64,000 nucleotides of DNA from Legionella longbeachae (GCF_004283175.1 NZ_RXNW01000004.1:186001-250000), one strand, 5' to 3'; positions 52,920-62,714 are shown, numbered from the stretch's first letter. Program-made: numbers and translations. Notes: generated by a model not told the origin, from the sequence alone.

Positions 52920-53897
52920 TTAATGGATATTCTCAAGAAACGTTCTAAAGCCATCGGCGATCGGGCTATTCTGATTGGGATAATAGGCTTGGTAGGCTTG
53001 TCGATCCACACTCAGTATAAACTGATTAGATGCGAGTATATTCCAAAACAGCCGGATTTGTTTGGCTAAAAGGAACGCACTTAATAGCTGTTCCTTTGTC
53101 GCTAATCCTAACCAATTTTCAAGGCAAGCATCTTGAAGTTGCTGGTAGATTGAATCATCTTCTGTTACTCCATGGTGAGTAATCGATTGTTCCAGAGAGG
53201 TATGCAACGAAAAAAATGGATGAATGATAGCGGTCTCGCCCCAATCAACAAACGTCATTCTTTTAGTATTTGGATCAAGAAGAACATTCTTATCATGAAA
53301 ATCATGATAACCTATGGTTTCAGGGATCCTAAAGCTTGCTAATAATTTGCACTGAGCTGAAAATTTCGGACTTAGACTGTGTAATGTTTGCAATTCTTTA
53401 TCCGTTAGACCCTCTGCTTTTAAAAAAGCAGTTTGTTTTAACATGTGATCATAAAGAAAGGGTAATTGATTTAATTGCCAATCAGGTACGCCTAGTTTGA
53501 GAAACCTTGCGATGCAATCTTCTGCTCTGCGTTGGATTGCGGTATATTGCTTTATTGCTTGGCATAATAGCTCTGGCATGAAGTTAGTTTTAAGCGTTTG
53601 ACGCAAAGAAATACCTGCATCTCTCATTAGAAAACAATGTAAATCATTGTTGATCTCGATTACATCAGGCACATTGGCATGGAATTGGGAAGATAAAAGC
53701 CGAATGATCTTGGGCTCATTGGATAGAAATAAGGATGGTGGTGTTTGTTTTAAATAAAAATTTTCTGTTGATGTTGCAAAGCGGATCATATGAGACCATG
53801 GTGTTGACAATACAATTTCTGGCGAGTGTTCTATTGAGTAGCCATTAGAAACTAGGCAATCGGTTCCCCATTTAAAAAGTGGTAGTAGATTATTCAT
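52920..53897 (-). CDS. APH-family phosphotransferase
   Basis: 325 residues. ETIGYHDFHDKNVLLDP is the catalytic loop with HDxxDxN, and MTFVDWGETAIIHPFFSL holds the metal-binding Asp. The N-lobe has MIRFATSTENFYLKQTP and LSSQFHANVPDVIEI. Probably modifies a small molecule; substrate unknown. Separate from the APH-type gene at 48527, with low similarity. Confidence 0.85.
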   Translation of the reverse strand: MNNLLPLFKWGTDCLVSNGYSIEHSPEIVLSTPWSHMIRFATSTENFYLKQTPPSLFLSNEPKIIRLLSSQFHANVPDVIEINNDLHCFLMRDAGISLRQTLKTNFMPELLCQAIKQYTAIQRRAEDCIARFLKLGVPDWQLNQLPFLYDHMLKQTAFLKAEGLTDKELQTLHSLSPKFSAQCKLLASFRIPETIGYHDFHDKNVLLDPNTKRMTFVDWGETAIIHPFFSLHTSLEQSITHHGVTEDDSIYQQLQDACLENWLGLATKEQLLSAFLLAKQIRLFWNILASNQFILSVDRQAYQAYYPNQNSPIADGFRTFLENIH

Positions 53898-54063
53898 TTT
53901 TGGAAGTCAAAATGAATAAAGAAATCTATGAGAAATACTACAAGTCTCGCTCAACATAAAAAATGTTCCTTATATCTTTATAAAGAGAATAGTACATGGA
54001 AAAGCAGGGTAGTAGTTTCTCAGTTGGTCTGAGCTTTGTATAGTAAAACAGGATAAAATAATA

Positions 54064-54378
54064 ATGGAACAGCAAAATCATTTACCCATACCTGTTTGGT
54101 GTAAACAAAAAAATAATGCATTAATTCTTAGTTTATATATTCAACCTGGTGCCAAATGCAATCAAGTAATAGGTGTTGTTGGAGAAGAGTTGAAGATAAA
54201 AATCGCAGCACCTTCTATTGAAGATAAAGCCAATGTGGAATTAGTACGATATCTTGCGTCCTTGTTTAAAGTCTCTAAAGGTCAAATCAAAATAAAGCGA
54301 GGCCTTAAGTCTCGACACAAGATCATTGAAATCATTGATTGTGGTGTTGATGCGGTTCAGAGGTTAGTCAATGTCTAG
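54064..54378 (+). CDS. yggU: YggU/DUF167 family protein
   Basis: 104 residues. LSLYIQPGAKCNQVIGVVGEELKIKIAAPSIEDKANVELVRYLASLF, then GLKSRHKIIEI, is the DUF167 pattern (P-G-A-K, A-P-x-x-x-K-A-N). A small conserved protein of unknown role. Its 3' end is present as a decayed copy at 62944-63000. Confidence 0.9.
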   Translation: MEQQNHLPIPVWCKQKNNALILSLYIQPGAKCNQVIGVVGEELKIKIAAPSIEDKANVELVRYLASLFKVSKGQIKIKRGLKSRHKIIEIIDCGVDAVQRLVNV

Positions 54379-54423
54379 ATTATACTTATTATCTGATTGA
54401 ATAACGTAGCTTTTTAGGCTATG

Positions 54424-54446
54424 ATTGAAGCTTAATTGGCTTCAAT
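54424..54446. promoter_or_regulatory. Palindrome upstream of the MNT gene
   Basis: ATTGAAGC-N7-GCTTCAAT, ending 10 bp before the ATG of the HTH-nucleotidyltransferase gene. No T tract follows, so an operator for the HTH protein is more likely than a terminator. The decayed copy at 63030-63052 keeps GAAGC...GCTTC. Confidence 0.5.
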
Positions 54447-54456
54447 ATAAAAAATC

Positions 54457-55035
54457 ATGTTTGATACTTCAATATTGTTTTCTGAATATCGTCAGCGTGT
54501 GCTAGCGCTTTTATTGCTTCATCCTGATGAGCGTTATCATGTCCGAGAGATTGCACGGTTAACGAATACTACTGCAGGTACACTTCATCGAGAACTATCC
54601 AGGCTAGCTCAATCTAAAGTACTCCTACGTGAGCAGAGCGGTAATCAAGTTTACTATCAAGCCAATCGAAATTTTCCTATTTATATGGAGCTTGCTAGCA
54701 TTTTAAAGAAAACGTCTGGTTTGGTGGATGTTTTGTTTGATTTTTTAACGCCATTAGCTGAAAAAATTGAAGTGGCTTTTGTTTTTGGTTCTGTGGCCAA
54801 AGGAACCGAAAACCTGGGAAGTGATATTGATGTGCTTATTATTGGTGAGATTGATTTTACAGAAGTAGTTGCGGCTCTTTATGCTGCTCAAGCTAGTTTA
54901 GGGCGAGAAATTAACCCCAAAATATATTCCAGGGAGCAATGGAAGGCATCTTTACAAAAACAAGACCTTTTCATTCAGGAGATTTTAAATAATCCCAAAC
55001 TATTTATTATGGGAGCTCTGAATGACCTTGAATAA
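54457..55035 (+). CDS. HTH-fused minimal nucleotidyltransferase (MNT), antitoxin-like
   Basis: 192 residues. Residues ~15-75 are a winged helix (LLHPDERYHVREIARLTNTTAGTLHRELSRLAQ). The second half is a Pol-beta nucleotidyltransferase with GS (111-112) and SDIDV giving Asp123 and Asp125, the GS-x10-DxD pattern. MNT proteins pair with HEPN toxins and silence them by AMPylation or polyadenylation-like action. It overlaps the HEPN-like gene by 14 bp. Confidence 0.85.
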   Translation: MFDTSILFSEYRQRVLALLLLHPDERYHVREIARLTNTTAGTLHRELSRLAQSKVLLREQSGNQVYYQANRNFPIYMELASILKKTSGLVDVLFDFLTPLAEKIEVAFVFGSVAKGTENLGSDIDVLIIGEIDFTEVVAALYAAQASLGREINPKIYSREQWKASLQKQDLFIQEILNNPKLFIMGALNDLE

Positions 55036-55459
55036 CCTAATTGGCATCAGCCTGGAAAAAATACCGCATCACCCAGATACAATAAAACGGCTTTTGCATG
55101 CGGCTGAACGTAATATTGTGGATTCAAAAATTGATTTAGTCAGCGCAGAAAATCGATTTGATGCTGCTTATAAAGCAATTATGCAAATAGCAAATGCAGC
55201 ACTTCAATCTCATGGATATCGAACCTTGACCTCTAAACCAGGACATCATCAAACGATGATCCAGTTATTGCCCCAGACCTTGGGTATTGATAAAAAAACA
55301 GTAATTATATTGGATGCTATGCGTAAACAACGCAATATTGCGGATTATTCTGGTGATATTATTCCTGAGAGTGCAGTAATAACTTGTATTGCTCAAGCAG
55401 AAGCATTATTAAAAGATTTTAAAAAGTGGTTGAGTGTTAATGATGGAAAACAACCGTGA
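55022..55459 (+). CDS. HEPN-like partner protein of the MNT
   Basis: 145 residues, all helical. IDLVSAENRFDAAYKAIMQIANAALQSHGY and MRKQRNIADYSGD match HEPN/SAV_6107-type domains. The usual RNase motif Rx4-6H reads R-N-I-A-D-Y, with Tyr at the His position, as in SAV_6107-type members. So RNase activity is uncertain. It lies between the MNT and AadA-like genes with overlaps on both sides. Confidence 0.8.
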   Translation: MTLNNLIGISLEKIPHHPDTIKRLLHAAERNIVDSKIDLVSAENRFDAAYKAIMQIANAALQSHGYRTLTSKPGHHQTMIQLLPQTLGIDKKTVIILDAMRKQRNIADYSGDIIPESAVITCIAQAEALLKDFKKWLSVNDGKQP

Positions 55460-56264
55460 TGTAAAACAACAGCTCAATGAATGTCTTGATGTACTAACAC
55501 AGATTTTAGGCGCAGATCTTTTGGGTGTTTATCTTTATGGTTCTTTTCTTGTAGGTGGTTTGCAAAAATACAGTGACATTGATTTATTTGTTGTAACAAA
55601 TCGTACTACAACCTTAAAAGAAAAGATGAAGTTGACTACCCATCTTCTCCAAATATCAGGCATCTACATGAAAAGTACGAAGCCACCTATAGAAATCACC
55701 CTTGTGGAAAGGGCCGCAATCAATCCTTGGCATTACCCTCCTCTGTTTGATTTTCAATACGGTGAATGGCTTCGTCCATCATTTGAAATGGGATGTTTTG
55801 AACCATGGCCTGATCGTGAAATGCCCGATCTTGCGCTGATTATCACTCAAATCTTATTGAAGAGTCATACATTACTGGGGGAAAGACCGGAACATCTATT
55901 AGCCCCTGTCTCATATAACGACTTTATAAAAGCGATGCTTCATGATCTTGAGAGACTTTCAGCTGAGCTTGAACAGGACACTCGAAATGTATTACTAACC
56001 TATGCACGGATTTGGAGTACGTTAGAAACTAATGAGATTCGATCGAAACCTGATGCAGCCGATTGGGTAATTGAGCGCCTTCCAAAAATGTACCAGCCTG
56101 TGATGAACAGAGCGAAACACATATGTATTGGTTTGGAAGACGAGTATTGGGATGATATCAATGCACTTGTAAAATCCTGTGCCGATTTTATATTAAGTAA
56201 AATTACCGATCAAAAGTTATCAATAAATCTAAAAGATCCTTGCACCTTAATCAAGTTAGCGTAG
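55440..56264 (+). CDS. AadA-like aminoglycoside nucleotidyltransferase
   Basis: About 274 residues from ATG 55440 or 55443, overlapping the HEPN gene by ~20 bp. YLYGSFLVGGLQKYSDIDLFVV is the GS-x10-DxD nucleotidyltransferase core, and the C-terminal all-helical domain (LLTYARIWSTLETNEIRSKPDAADWVIERLP) matches ANT(3'')(9) spectinomycin/streptomycin adenylyltransferases. The substrate is not proven. Co-transcription with an MNT-HEPN pair is notable. Confidence 0.85.
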   Translation: MMENNRDVKQQLNECLDVLTQILGADLLGVYLYGSFLVGGLQKYSDIDLFVVTNRTTTLKEKMKLTTHLLQISGIYMKSTKPPIEITLVERAAINPWHYPPLFDFQYGEWLRPSFEMGCFEPWPDREMPDLALIITQILLKSHTLLGERPEHLLAPVSYNDFIKAMLHDLERLSAELEQDTRNVLLTYARIWSTLETNEIRSKPDAADWVIERLPKMYQPVMNRAKHICIGLEDEYWDDINALVKSCADFILSKITDQKLSINLKDPCTLIKLA

Positions 56265-56319
56265 ATAATAAGGCCAGAGACTAATATTTTTGCCTTTAGT
56301 ATTATTCAGTGTAATAAAA

Positions 56320-58434
56320 CTAAGAAAAATCACAAACAGAAGATCTGCCCTCAACCTCTTGCTGCTCATTAAGAACGGTATCATCTATTATTGATACTTG
56401 TTTTTGTCCTTGTAAATGCTGTCTCATTTCTTGAGTTGGATTTGCTCTGATATTTTTATTCATAGGCAATCCTTCTCGTAGAGACAACCACTGGCTTGTA
56501 ACACTTAAATCTCCAACTACAGGTTCTGCAATTGCCCGAAAAGCTGCTGGCCCATTAGCACTATTAGTGAGACAAACAACAGCTTCCTCAGTGGTAAGAT
56601 TAATCGCAGCCAAATTTCGCCCAGTTCCATTATCACCCCAATGAAAGGCAATAAAACTATCATCGGGATTATATTGTAAGCCAATCCCGACACCCCAAGC
56701 TATTTGGTTTAAAATATATGGAGGTACTTTATCTTTCGCTTTAGTATCTTTGCCGGCTAAACTTGGGACAACTGGAACACATATTTCTTTCTCTTCTGAC
56801 TTCTTCATCCCAAACATTTCCTTACGTATAAATTCATCGATAGTACATTCCCGTAAAAATTTCACATAATCCTCAGCAGTTGTGTATAAAGAACCCGCCG
56901 GGTGTACGATATAAAATTTTTGCCTAAGATCTACTGAGCCATCTGAGTTATGACCTATTGCTATCATTGCAGCATTTTTTGGGGAATGACCAACAATAGC
57001 AGTCACAAGAGGCAATTCACGTGCCTCAACGGATATGGGTTTTGATAACCAGAAAGGACTATTTGGTATGTCGGTAAAGCGCTTTTTCATTGCTTCGAGG
57101 CTACTTTCTTCAACTTGACTGGAATCTTTTTCAGTGATTTGTATCTGGCCATCTGCTGCTCTTTCTGCGACAAATAATTTATCTTGATGATAAATGATAC
57201 TCAATTGACTATGCCTATCTAATGTATCTTTTAATAATGCTTTTATGGTTTCGGGCATTGGTTTTGGAGCGTCATCTGGAAGTTTAATGAGGCTACAACC
57301 GGTTGGTGGCATGAAACTGCTGTTTGGCATACCAATCCGCTCAAATACTTCTTGCGCCAAAGTTTCCAGTGATTTTTTGGTGATGTTTTGCACCACCTCA
57401 CCTAAAAATTGATAAGCCACACCGGAATAATTAAACTTTTCCCCTACATTAACTTCAGGAATAAATTCTGGTGATGAGGATTCATTAGGTAAAGCGGCTT
57501 GATGAGATAGAATCATACGTGCAGTTAATTGTTTATAATTTTCATGGGATCGTATTTCTGGAGGTCCAAAATGGCCGTATTTATGGAGTGGGGTATCTAA
57601 ATTAATTTTTCCATCTTGTGCTAATTTTAAAACAATGTAAGCAAATACAGGTTTACTTAATGATGCGGCTTCAAACACAGTTGAATTTGTGACTCCTACG
57701 GATTGTGTCGTAATCGTTCCTTGTTTCGAAATGATTGCTGTAGCAATGCCTGGAATATGATGTTTTTCTTGTAATTTTTCTAAAGAGCTCGTTGGCCTTT
57801 TAGAAGCAGATTGCGTGTCTAATAATTCATTAGAGGATTGGAGCTCATGGATTAAGTTAACTGAATGAGTAATCAATAAATTTTTATTCATTAAACGTTG
57901 CATAAATGCATCATAGCAACTTTTATTTGGAATTTTTATTTCTAATCTATTTCCTGTGCGTTCGGCTTTTATAGAGACTCCAGTAAGTTCAGGTTCTTCT
58001 CTAAATCGATTCAATTCTTGTTCAATTGCATTAAGTAGTTCATTTTGTGCTTTTTCATGTGACTTAGATTCAATAGGAATACCAGAAATGTTAATCAAAC
58101 CAATTCCAGTATCAGCAGTGATTGATATTAGGCTATCTGGGTTTTGATAATTAAAAATCATTTCTTCATAATCAGATACCCAAAGTTGGCTTTCTTTTAA
58201 AGATGTAAATACGGATTTCAGACTAGGTTTATCAGAAGTCAAAGATAAATCTGTTTGGGATGTCTTATCTTCATCAACACCCGAATTTTCTCCTGAACTA
58301 CCGCCAGATTTACCGTGCCCTTTACATATAGGCATACCATTAGCTCTACACATTCCACAAGGATTGTTATCTAGTTTAGTACGGATATCTAAAATACTAT
58401 CAGGTTTATTCTCAAAATTTATTTTAGATTTCAT
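56320..58434 (-). CDS. Large serine hydrolase of the class C beta-lactamase family
   Basis: About 704 residues from ATG 58434, which has GGGAG upstream; a GTG at 58449 precedes it. Residues ~20-50 hold a Cys/His-rich, possibly zinc-binding stretch (CGMCRANGMPICKGHGKSGG). A linker and a small domain reach ~220. The hydrolase follows: EAASLSKPVFAY gives SxxK near 265, and FNYSGVAYQFLG gives the Tyr motif. No signal peptide, unlike true beta-lactamases, so it is cytoplasmic or secreted by another route; a Dot/Icm effector is possible but unproven. Confidence 0.85.
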   Translation of the reverse strand: MKSKINFENKPDSILDIRTKLDNNPCGMCRANGMPICKGHGKSGGSSGENSGVDEDKTSQTDLSLTSDKPSLKSVFTSLKESQLWVSDYEEMIFNYQNPDSLISITADTGIGLINISGIPIESKSHEKAQNELLNAIEQELNRFREEPELTGVSIKAERTGNRLEIKIPNKSCYDAFMQRLMNKNLLITHSVNLIHELQSSNELLDTQSASKRPTSSLEKLQEKHHIPGIATAIISKQGTITTQSVGVTNSTVFEAASLSKPVFAYIVLKLAQDGKINLDTPLHKYGHFGPPEIRSHENYKQLTARMILSHQAALPNESSSPEFIPEVNVGEKFNYSGVAYQFLGEVVQNITKKSLETLAQEVFERIGMPNSSFMPPTGCSLIKLPDDAPKPMPETIKALLKDTLDRHSQLSIIYHQDKLFVAERAADGQIQITEKDSSQVEESSLEAMKKRFTDIPNSPFWLSKPISVEARELPLVTAIVGHSPKNAAMIAIGHNSDGSVDLRQKFYIVHPAGSLYTTAEDYVKFLRECTIDEFIRKEMFGMKKSEEKEICVPVVPSLAGKDTKAKDKVPPYILNQIAWGVGIGLQYNPDDSFIAFHWGDNGTGRNLAAINLTTEEAVVCLTNSANGPAAFRAIAEPVVGDLSVTSQWLSLREGLPMNKNIRANPTQEMRQHLQGQKQVSIIDDTVLNEQQEVEGRSSVCDFS

Positions 58435-58674
58435 AATTTCTCCCGACACATTTATCCCTTAGCTATGATCTTCAAGTTCATAATCATTGTTCAGAATAAA
58501 GATTAACCTACTTGTTATTATACTGAGTTACAAAAATTTATTTGTATATAAAATGTACATTCATGGCGTGTGTTTGCTTACCTACTAATATCTATGTAAC
58601 ACTGAACTTAAAAAGCAATTCAGACTGAATTTGTTTAGAGAGTTTTCTTATTTAAAGAGGCTTAGACAGAACGA

Positions 58675-59367
58675 ATGAAAGATAAATCAATATTGCTTGT
58701 AGAAGATAACGTTAAGCTAGCAAATTACCTCAAAGAAAGCCTACAAGAAGCGGGCTATGATGTTTCTATTGAAAAACGGGGTGACAGAGCTGTCTATCGC
58801 ATCATTCGTGAGCAACCTGAAATAGTAATACTAGATATAATGCTGCCTGGCATGAATGGAGATCAAATATGTCACACCATTAGAGATGACTATTTGGGAA
58901 AAATACTTATGTTAACAGCAGTTAATGATATTGAAAGTGAAGTATCTTCTTTAAACTTAGGAGCAGATGACTACCTAACAAAACCTGTTGCAGACGAGGT
59001 TTTAAAAGCAAGGATAGAAGCATTATTACGTAGACCTAATTTAGTTAATAATCAAAATCAATTTCAATTCGGCAATTTTTCTATCAATTGTAGTACTAAG
59101 AGTGTTTATCTCTTTCATCAAGAAATTTCAATAAGTACCAGTGATTTTGAAGTTCTTGCTTTATTGGTTAAGAATCATGATAGGCTCCTTAGTAGAGATA
59201 GCATTATGTATGCTCTTTCTGGGCACGAATATGATGGGGTTGATAGAGCTATCGATTTAAAAATATCACGTTTAAGAAAAGCATTAAATGATAATAGTAA
59301 AAAGCCTTATCGTATAAAAACAATCCATAAAAAGGGATATGTATTTGTATCTGCGGCATGGGAATAA
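58675..59367 (+). CDS. OmpR-family response regulator
   Basis: 230 residues. A receiver domain with the phosphoacceptor Asp54 (VILDIMLPGMNGD) and conserved K in YLTKPV, and an OmpR winged helix (SISTSDFEVLALLVKNHDRLLSRDS, RAIDLKISRLRKAL, YRIKTIHKKGYVF). It overlaps the kinase gene by 10 bp. Its promoter and first 66 codons also exist as an inverted, frameshifted copy at 61031-61340. Confidence 0.95.
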   Translation: MKDKSILLVEDNVKLANYLKESLQEAGYDVSIEKRGDRAVYRIIREQPEIVILDIMLPGMNGDQICHTIRDDYLGKILMLTAVNDIESEVSSLNLGADDYLTKPVADEVLKARIEALLRRPNLVNNQNQFQFGNFSINCSTKSVYLFHQEISISTSDFEVLALLVKNHDRLLSRDSIMYALSGHEYDGVDRAIDLKISRLRKALNDNSKKPYRIKTIHKKGYVFVSAAWE

Positions 59368-60986
59368 ACATGTTTAATCTTTACGCCAAAACAATCACGC
59401 TGTCGCTAGTAATATCCCTATTAATATTAGGTGGTTTTTACTTTGCTTATTTTCATTTTATTAATTTAAATCGATCAACAATAAATCGTCTCTTTGTAAA
59501 TGGCAATTTTGTGGTTATTCAACAACTACTTAAAAATACCCCACCAGCTTCATGGGGAGAGGTAATTGATTCTATTCAGCCAGCTGATAGGCCTAAAGCT
59601 AAAATACTCAACATGGATGAGTTAAAAATTTCGAAAGAACAAAAAGAGGATTTAAAAAAAGGTAAGATAGTAATATTGACCGGACCTGTGCACTATTTCT
59701 TAAATTATTTCTTACCAGATATATTTGCTTTGCAAAAAATAGGAAACACGAAATTTGTGTTGCAAATTCAAGATAAGGCAACGATGTATACTACCATTCA
59801 AGATAATACCATATGGATGGTTCATCTTATTGCAACTAAGCTTGAAACCTCCAAAAAAAACAATTGGCCCAAAATTATTAAGTATTTCCAGTCAATATAT
59901 AACATTCCTTTACAAATTGTATCTATGGATAGCAAGCAATTACCCTTAATTATTAGGAAAAACCAGTATATCAAGGGATTGCAGTATGAGCCCCCTAAGT
60001 CTGATGGGTTTATTACAAAAGTTTATTTTAAGTTTGAACATCTAGATAAGATACTCATTCTAGGCCCTATTAATTACCCGAAATATTTAATTAATGTACC
60101 TAAAATGCAGTTTTACTACTTGATAAGTTTTACGATTTTAACGATCTTGATTGTGTTTTTGTCTACCTGGATATTTAGTCGGAATGTTAGAAAGCTACTT
60201 GGATTAACTAATGATTATGGCAAGGGATTATTTGATAAAAAAGTTAAATTTAGCAGGTTTTCTATTCTTTATGGTGTACACAATAATATTGTGAGTATGG
60301 GAAGTAAAATAAAGGGCTTAATGAAAACGCAACAAAATATGTCTCGTTTTGTGGCTCATGAAATTAGAACTCCGTTATATACGATGCAATTGGCTTTAGA
60401 TGCAATGGAAAAATCGTTTAAAAATAAAAAGGATCCTACGAAGCATATGAATAGTTTGAGGGAGGACATTAAAGATCTAAATAAATTAGTGAGTTACTTT
60501 TTAATCTATTCACAAAGCACAAGTAATGAAATGAAAATAAAAAAGCAATCATTAGATATAAAGAAATGGCTTTTTGAATTGGTCAGTACCCACCAGGGTT
60601 ATGATTTAAAGGTTAATTTAGAAGTATTTGATGATGAAAAAAGCATAGTTAAATTTGACCCAGATTTATTAAAATTGGCTGTTAATAACTTAATTAGTAA
60701 TGCATTGAAATTTGCAAACAATGAAATACAGCTATCTTTAAATTTAAACAATGATCAAATGGTTCTCCATGTTGATGATGATGGGTCTGGGATTGAGGAT
60801 GAGAATAAGCAACTTATATTCCAATCATTTGTAACGTTAGCAACAGGTGAATCTTTTGGTAAACACATTGGATTAGGTTTAGCGATTACCAAGTCGATAG
60901 TTGAACTACATGGAGGGCATATTACTTTAGAGGATTCTCCTATCTTATCGGGATCAAGGTTTAGTATTTATTTGCCTATTGTTTGA
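59358..60986 (+). CDS. Membrane sensor histidine kinase
   Basis: 542 residues (ATG 59370 is an alternative start). Two membrane segments (~12-33 and ~253-273) frame a periplasmic sensor domain of ~220 residues. The H box FVAHEIRTPLYTM has His near 334; the N box LAVNNLISNALKFA, G1 HVDDDGSGI and G2 GLGLAI are intact. Partner of the response regulator. Signal unknown. Confidence 0.94.
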   Translation: MGINMFNLYAKTITLSLVISLLILGGFYFAYFHFINLNRSTINRLFVNGNFVVIQQLLKNTPPASWGEVIDSIQPADRPKAKILNMDELKISKEQKEDLKKGKIVILTGPVHYFLNYFLPDIFALQKIGNTKFVLQIQDKATMYTTIQDNTIWMVHLIATKLETSKKNNWPKIIKYFQSIYNIPLQIVSMDSKQLPLIIRKNQYIKGLQYEPPKSDGFITKVYFKFEHLDKILILGPINYPKYLINVPKMQFYYLISFTILTILIVFLSTWIFSRNVRKLLGLTNDYGKGLFDKKVKFSRFSILYGVHNNIVSMGSKIKGLMKTQQNMSRFVAHEIRTPLYTMQLALDAMEKSFKNKKDPTKHMNSLREDIKDLNKLVSYFLIYSQSTSNEMKIKKQSLDIKKWLFELVSTHQGYDLKVNLEVFDDEKSIVKFDPDLLKLAVNNLISNALKFANNEIQLSLNLNNDQMVLHVDDDGSGIEDENKQLIFQSFVTLATGESFGKHIGLGLAITKSIVELHGGHITLEDSPILSGSRFSIYLPIV

Positions 60987-61030
60987 TGACAGATGAGTTA
61001 TGCTCAAATACTCATCTCTAATGGTATGGC

Positions 61031-61228
61031 ATGTTTGATCTCCATTCATGCCAGGAAGCATTATATCTAATATGACTAGGCAAGGTCGCTCACGAATGAT
61101 GCGATAGACCGCTCTATCATCACGTTTTTCAATAGATTACATCATAGCCTATCTCTTGTAAGCTTTGTTTGAGGTAATTTGCCAGCTTAACATTATCTTC
61201 TACAAGCAATATTGATTTCTCTTTCATT
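61031..61228 (-). pseudogene. Inverted, frameshifted copy of the response regulator 5' end
   Basis: Read leftward from ATG 61228 it encodes MKEKSILLVEDNVKLANYLK, nearly identical to the regulator at 58675, then has one extra base after 'GYDV' (codon ~33). Similarity stops near 61031, after 66 codons. About 110 bp of upstream sequence (61229-61340) also matches 58565-58674. A remnant of a second two-component locus. Confidence 0.85.
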
Positions 61229-61415
61229 TGTTCTGTCTAAGCCTCTTTAAAATAAGAGAAACTATCGGAACAAATTCATTCTGAAATGATCTTTCAGTGT
61301 CACATAGATTTCAGGATGTTAGCAAACACGCGGCATAATTGTACAATTTATATACAATTGGTTTGTCTTAACTCGATATAATGATAGCTAATGGACAACA
61401 GTGTGGAGATAAATC

Positions 61416-62714
61416 GTGAGTACTTACGTTAAAAATTTTGATGCGAAGGAAATCAAATCTTCCCGTGGCATTAGCAAATTTGCAGAACCTGTTCAAAAAA
61501 CGTATACAAATGAAAAACATTGTGAGCATTGTTATCCCGAGAAATGTTCACATTCCCGAATGAAGTTTTTTAATTTATTCGATTATTTTATATTAAATCC
61601 ATTTATCTACATTTTATCTAAACTTTTTCTCATATCAAAACAGGATTTTGTGTTATTCAATAACCTATTAAATCAGCTGAGCATTACTGTTTTTCAAAAA
61701 CTCAATCTATTTACCAAGACTAAAATTATTGATAGAAAACAAGTGAATAACAGCATTCTTGCATTTTGGGATGAAGCACAAAGAAGGGGGTTAGAGCTGT
61801 ATAATTTTAAGGAATCTCACGCACATACCTCCTATTTTATGTTGGTGCGCAATACAAAAAAATATTATTTCACGCAGACTCCAGTTTCCCTTATTTCTCA
61901 AAAATCATGCTTTGATGAGGATACTCAATATGATAATAAATGGATTTTTAAGAAAAAATTATTAAATAACAAAATTCCTTGCCCTACAGGCAGGGTTTTT
62001 ATCTCCAGAAAAAACGCTTATAACTATGGCATCTCATTGGGATTTCCTCTTGTAGTTAAGCCATTATCTGGATCGCTCAGTATTCATACTTCATGTAATA
62101 TCAAAACTTCAGATGAATTAAAAGAAGCAATAAAAATAGTAAAACAAGTTGATTTTCGTGTACTGGTAGAGAAACACATTCCTGGTGAAGTTTATCGATC
62201 AGTCATTGTTAATGATTCATTGATCGCTTGTGTGATGCGACAACCAGAGAGCATTATTGGTGATGGTGTCACTGCACTTCAGCAGTTAATTAATAAAAAA
62301 AATAAAATGGCGTATCCCAACAAAATTACCCCAAATAGCAACCTAATGAAAACTTTGGCAGCCCAAGGAGTAGCTTTTAATAGGGTAATAAACAAAGGTC
62401 AACAAATCTTTATTTCAAACAAAGTCACTATGAGTAGTAGAGCAAAAATCAGTAATGTTACCGATCTGATACATCCTGAGAACACACTCCTATTGGAAAA
62501 AGTACATAAAATACTCAATATACCACTTACGGGCCTTGATTTTATTTGTCAGGATATTTCTCTTCCATGGCATAAGCAACAATTTGGAATTATTGAAAAC
62601 AATAGCTTTCCTTATATTAACTTACATCTCAATCCATCTGATGGGAAAGGAATTAATGTAGCAGGTAAAATTTGGGACTATGTACTCGACGTTTTAAGTC
62701 AAAAAAACGAGTAA
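61416..62714 (+). CDS. ATP-grasp enzyme, cyanophycin-synthetase/GshB-like
   Basis: 432 residues from GTG 61416 (GGAG upstream). An N-terminal part with a CxxCxPxxC cluster (HCEHCYPEKCSH) is followed by helices and an ATP-grasp domain: KKLLNNKIPCPTGRVF, GFPLVVKPLSGSLSIHTS (ATP-binding Lys and glycine loop), VLVEKHIPGEVYRSVIV, IGDGVTALQQLI, and a final FGIIENNSFPYINLHL metal site. Such enzymes ligate amino acids or peptides. Substrate unknown. Divergent from the response-regulator remnant. Confidence 0.85.
   Translation: MSTYVKNFDAKEIKSSRGISKFAEPVQKTYTNEKHCEHCYPEKCSHSRMKFFNLFDYFILNPFIYILSKLFLISKQDFVLFNNLLNQLSITVFQKLNLFTKTKIIDRKQVNNSILAFWDEAQRRGLELYNFKESHAHTSYFMLVRNTKKYYFTQTPVSLISQKSCFDEDTQYDNKWIFKKKLLNNKIPCPTGRVFISRKNAYNYGISLGFPLVVKPLSGSLSIHTSCNIKTSDELKEAIKIVKQVDFRVLVEKHIPGEVYRSVIVNDSLIACVMRQPESIIGDGVTALQQLINKKNKMAYPNKITPNSNLMKTLAAQGVAFNRVINKGQQIFISNKVTMSSRAKISNVTDLIHPENTLLLEKVHKILNIPLTGLDFICQDISLPWHKQQFGIIENNSFPYINLHLNPSDGKGINVAGKIWDYVLDVLSQKNE

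Noticed and set aside
52854-53069. Plus-strand 71-aa frame
   Set aside because: Mostly antisense to the C-terminal end of the APH-type gene; no features of its own.
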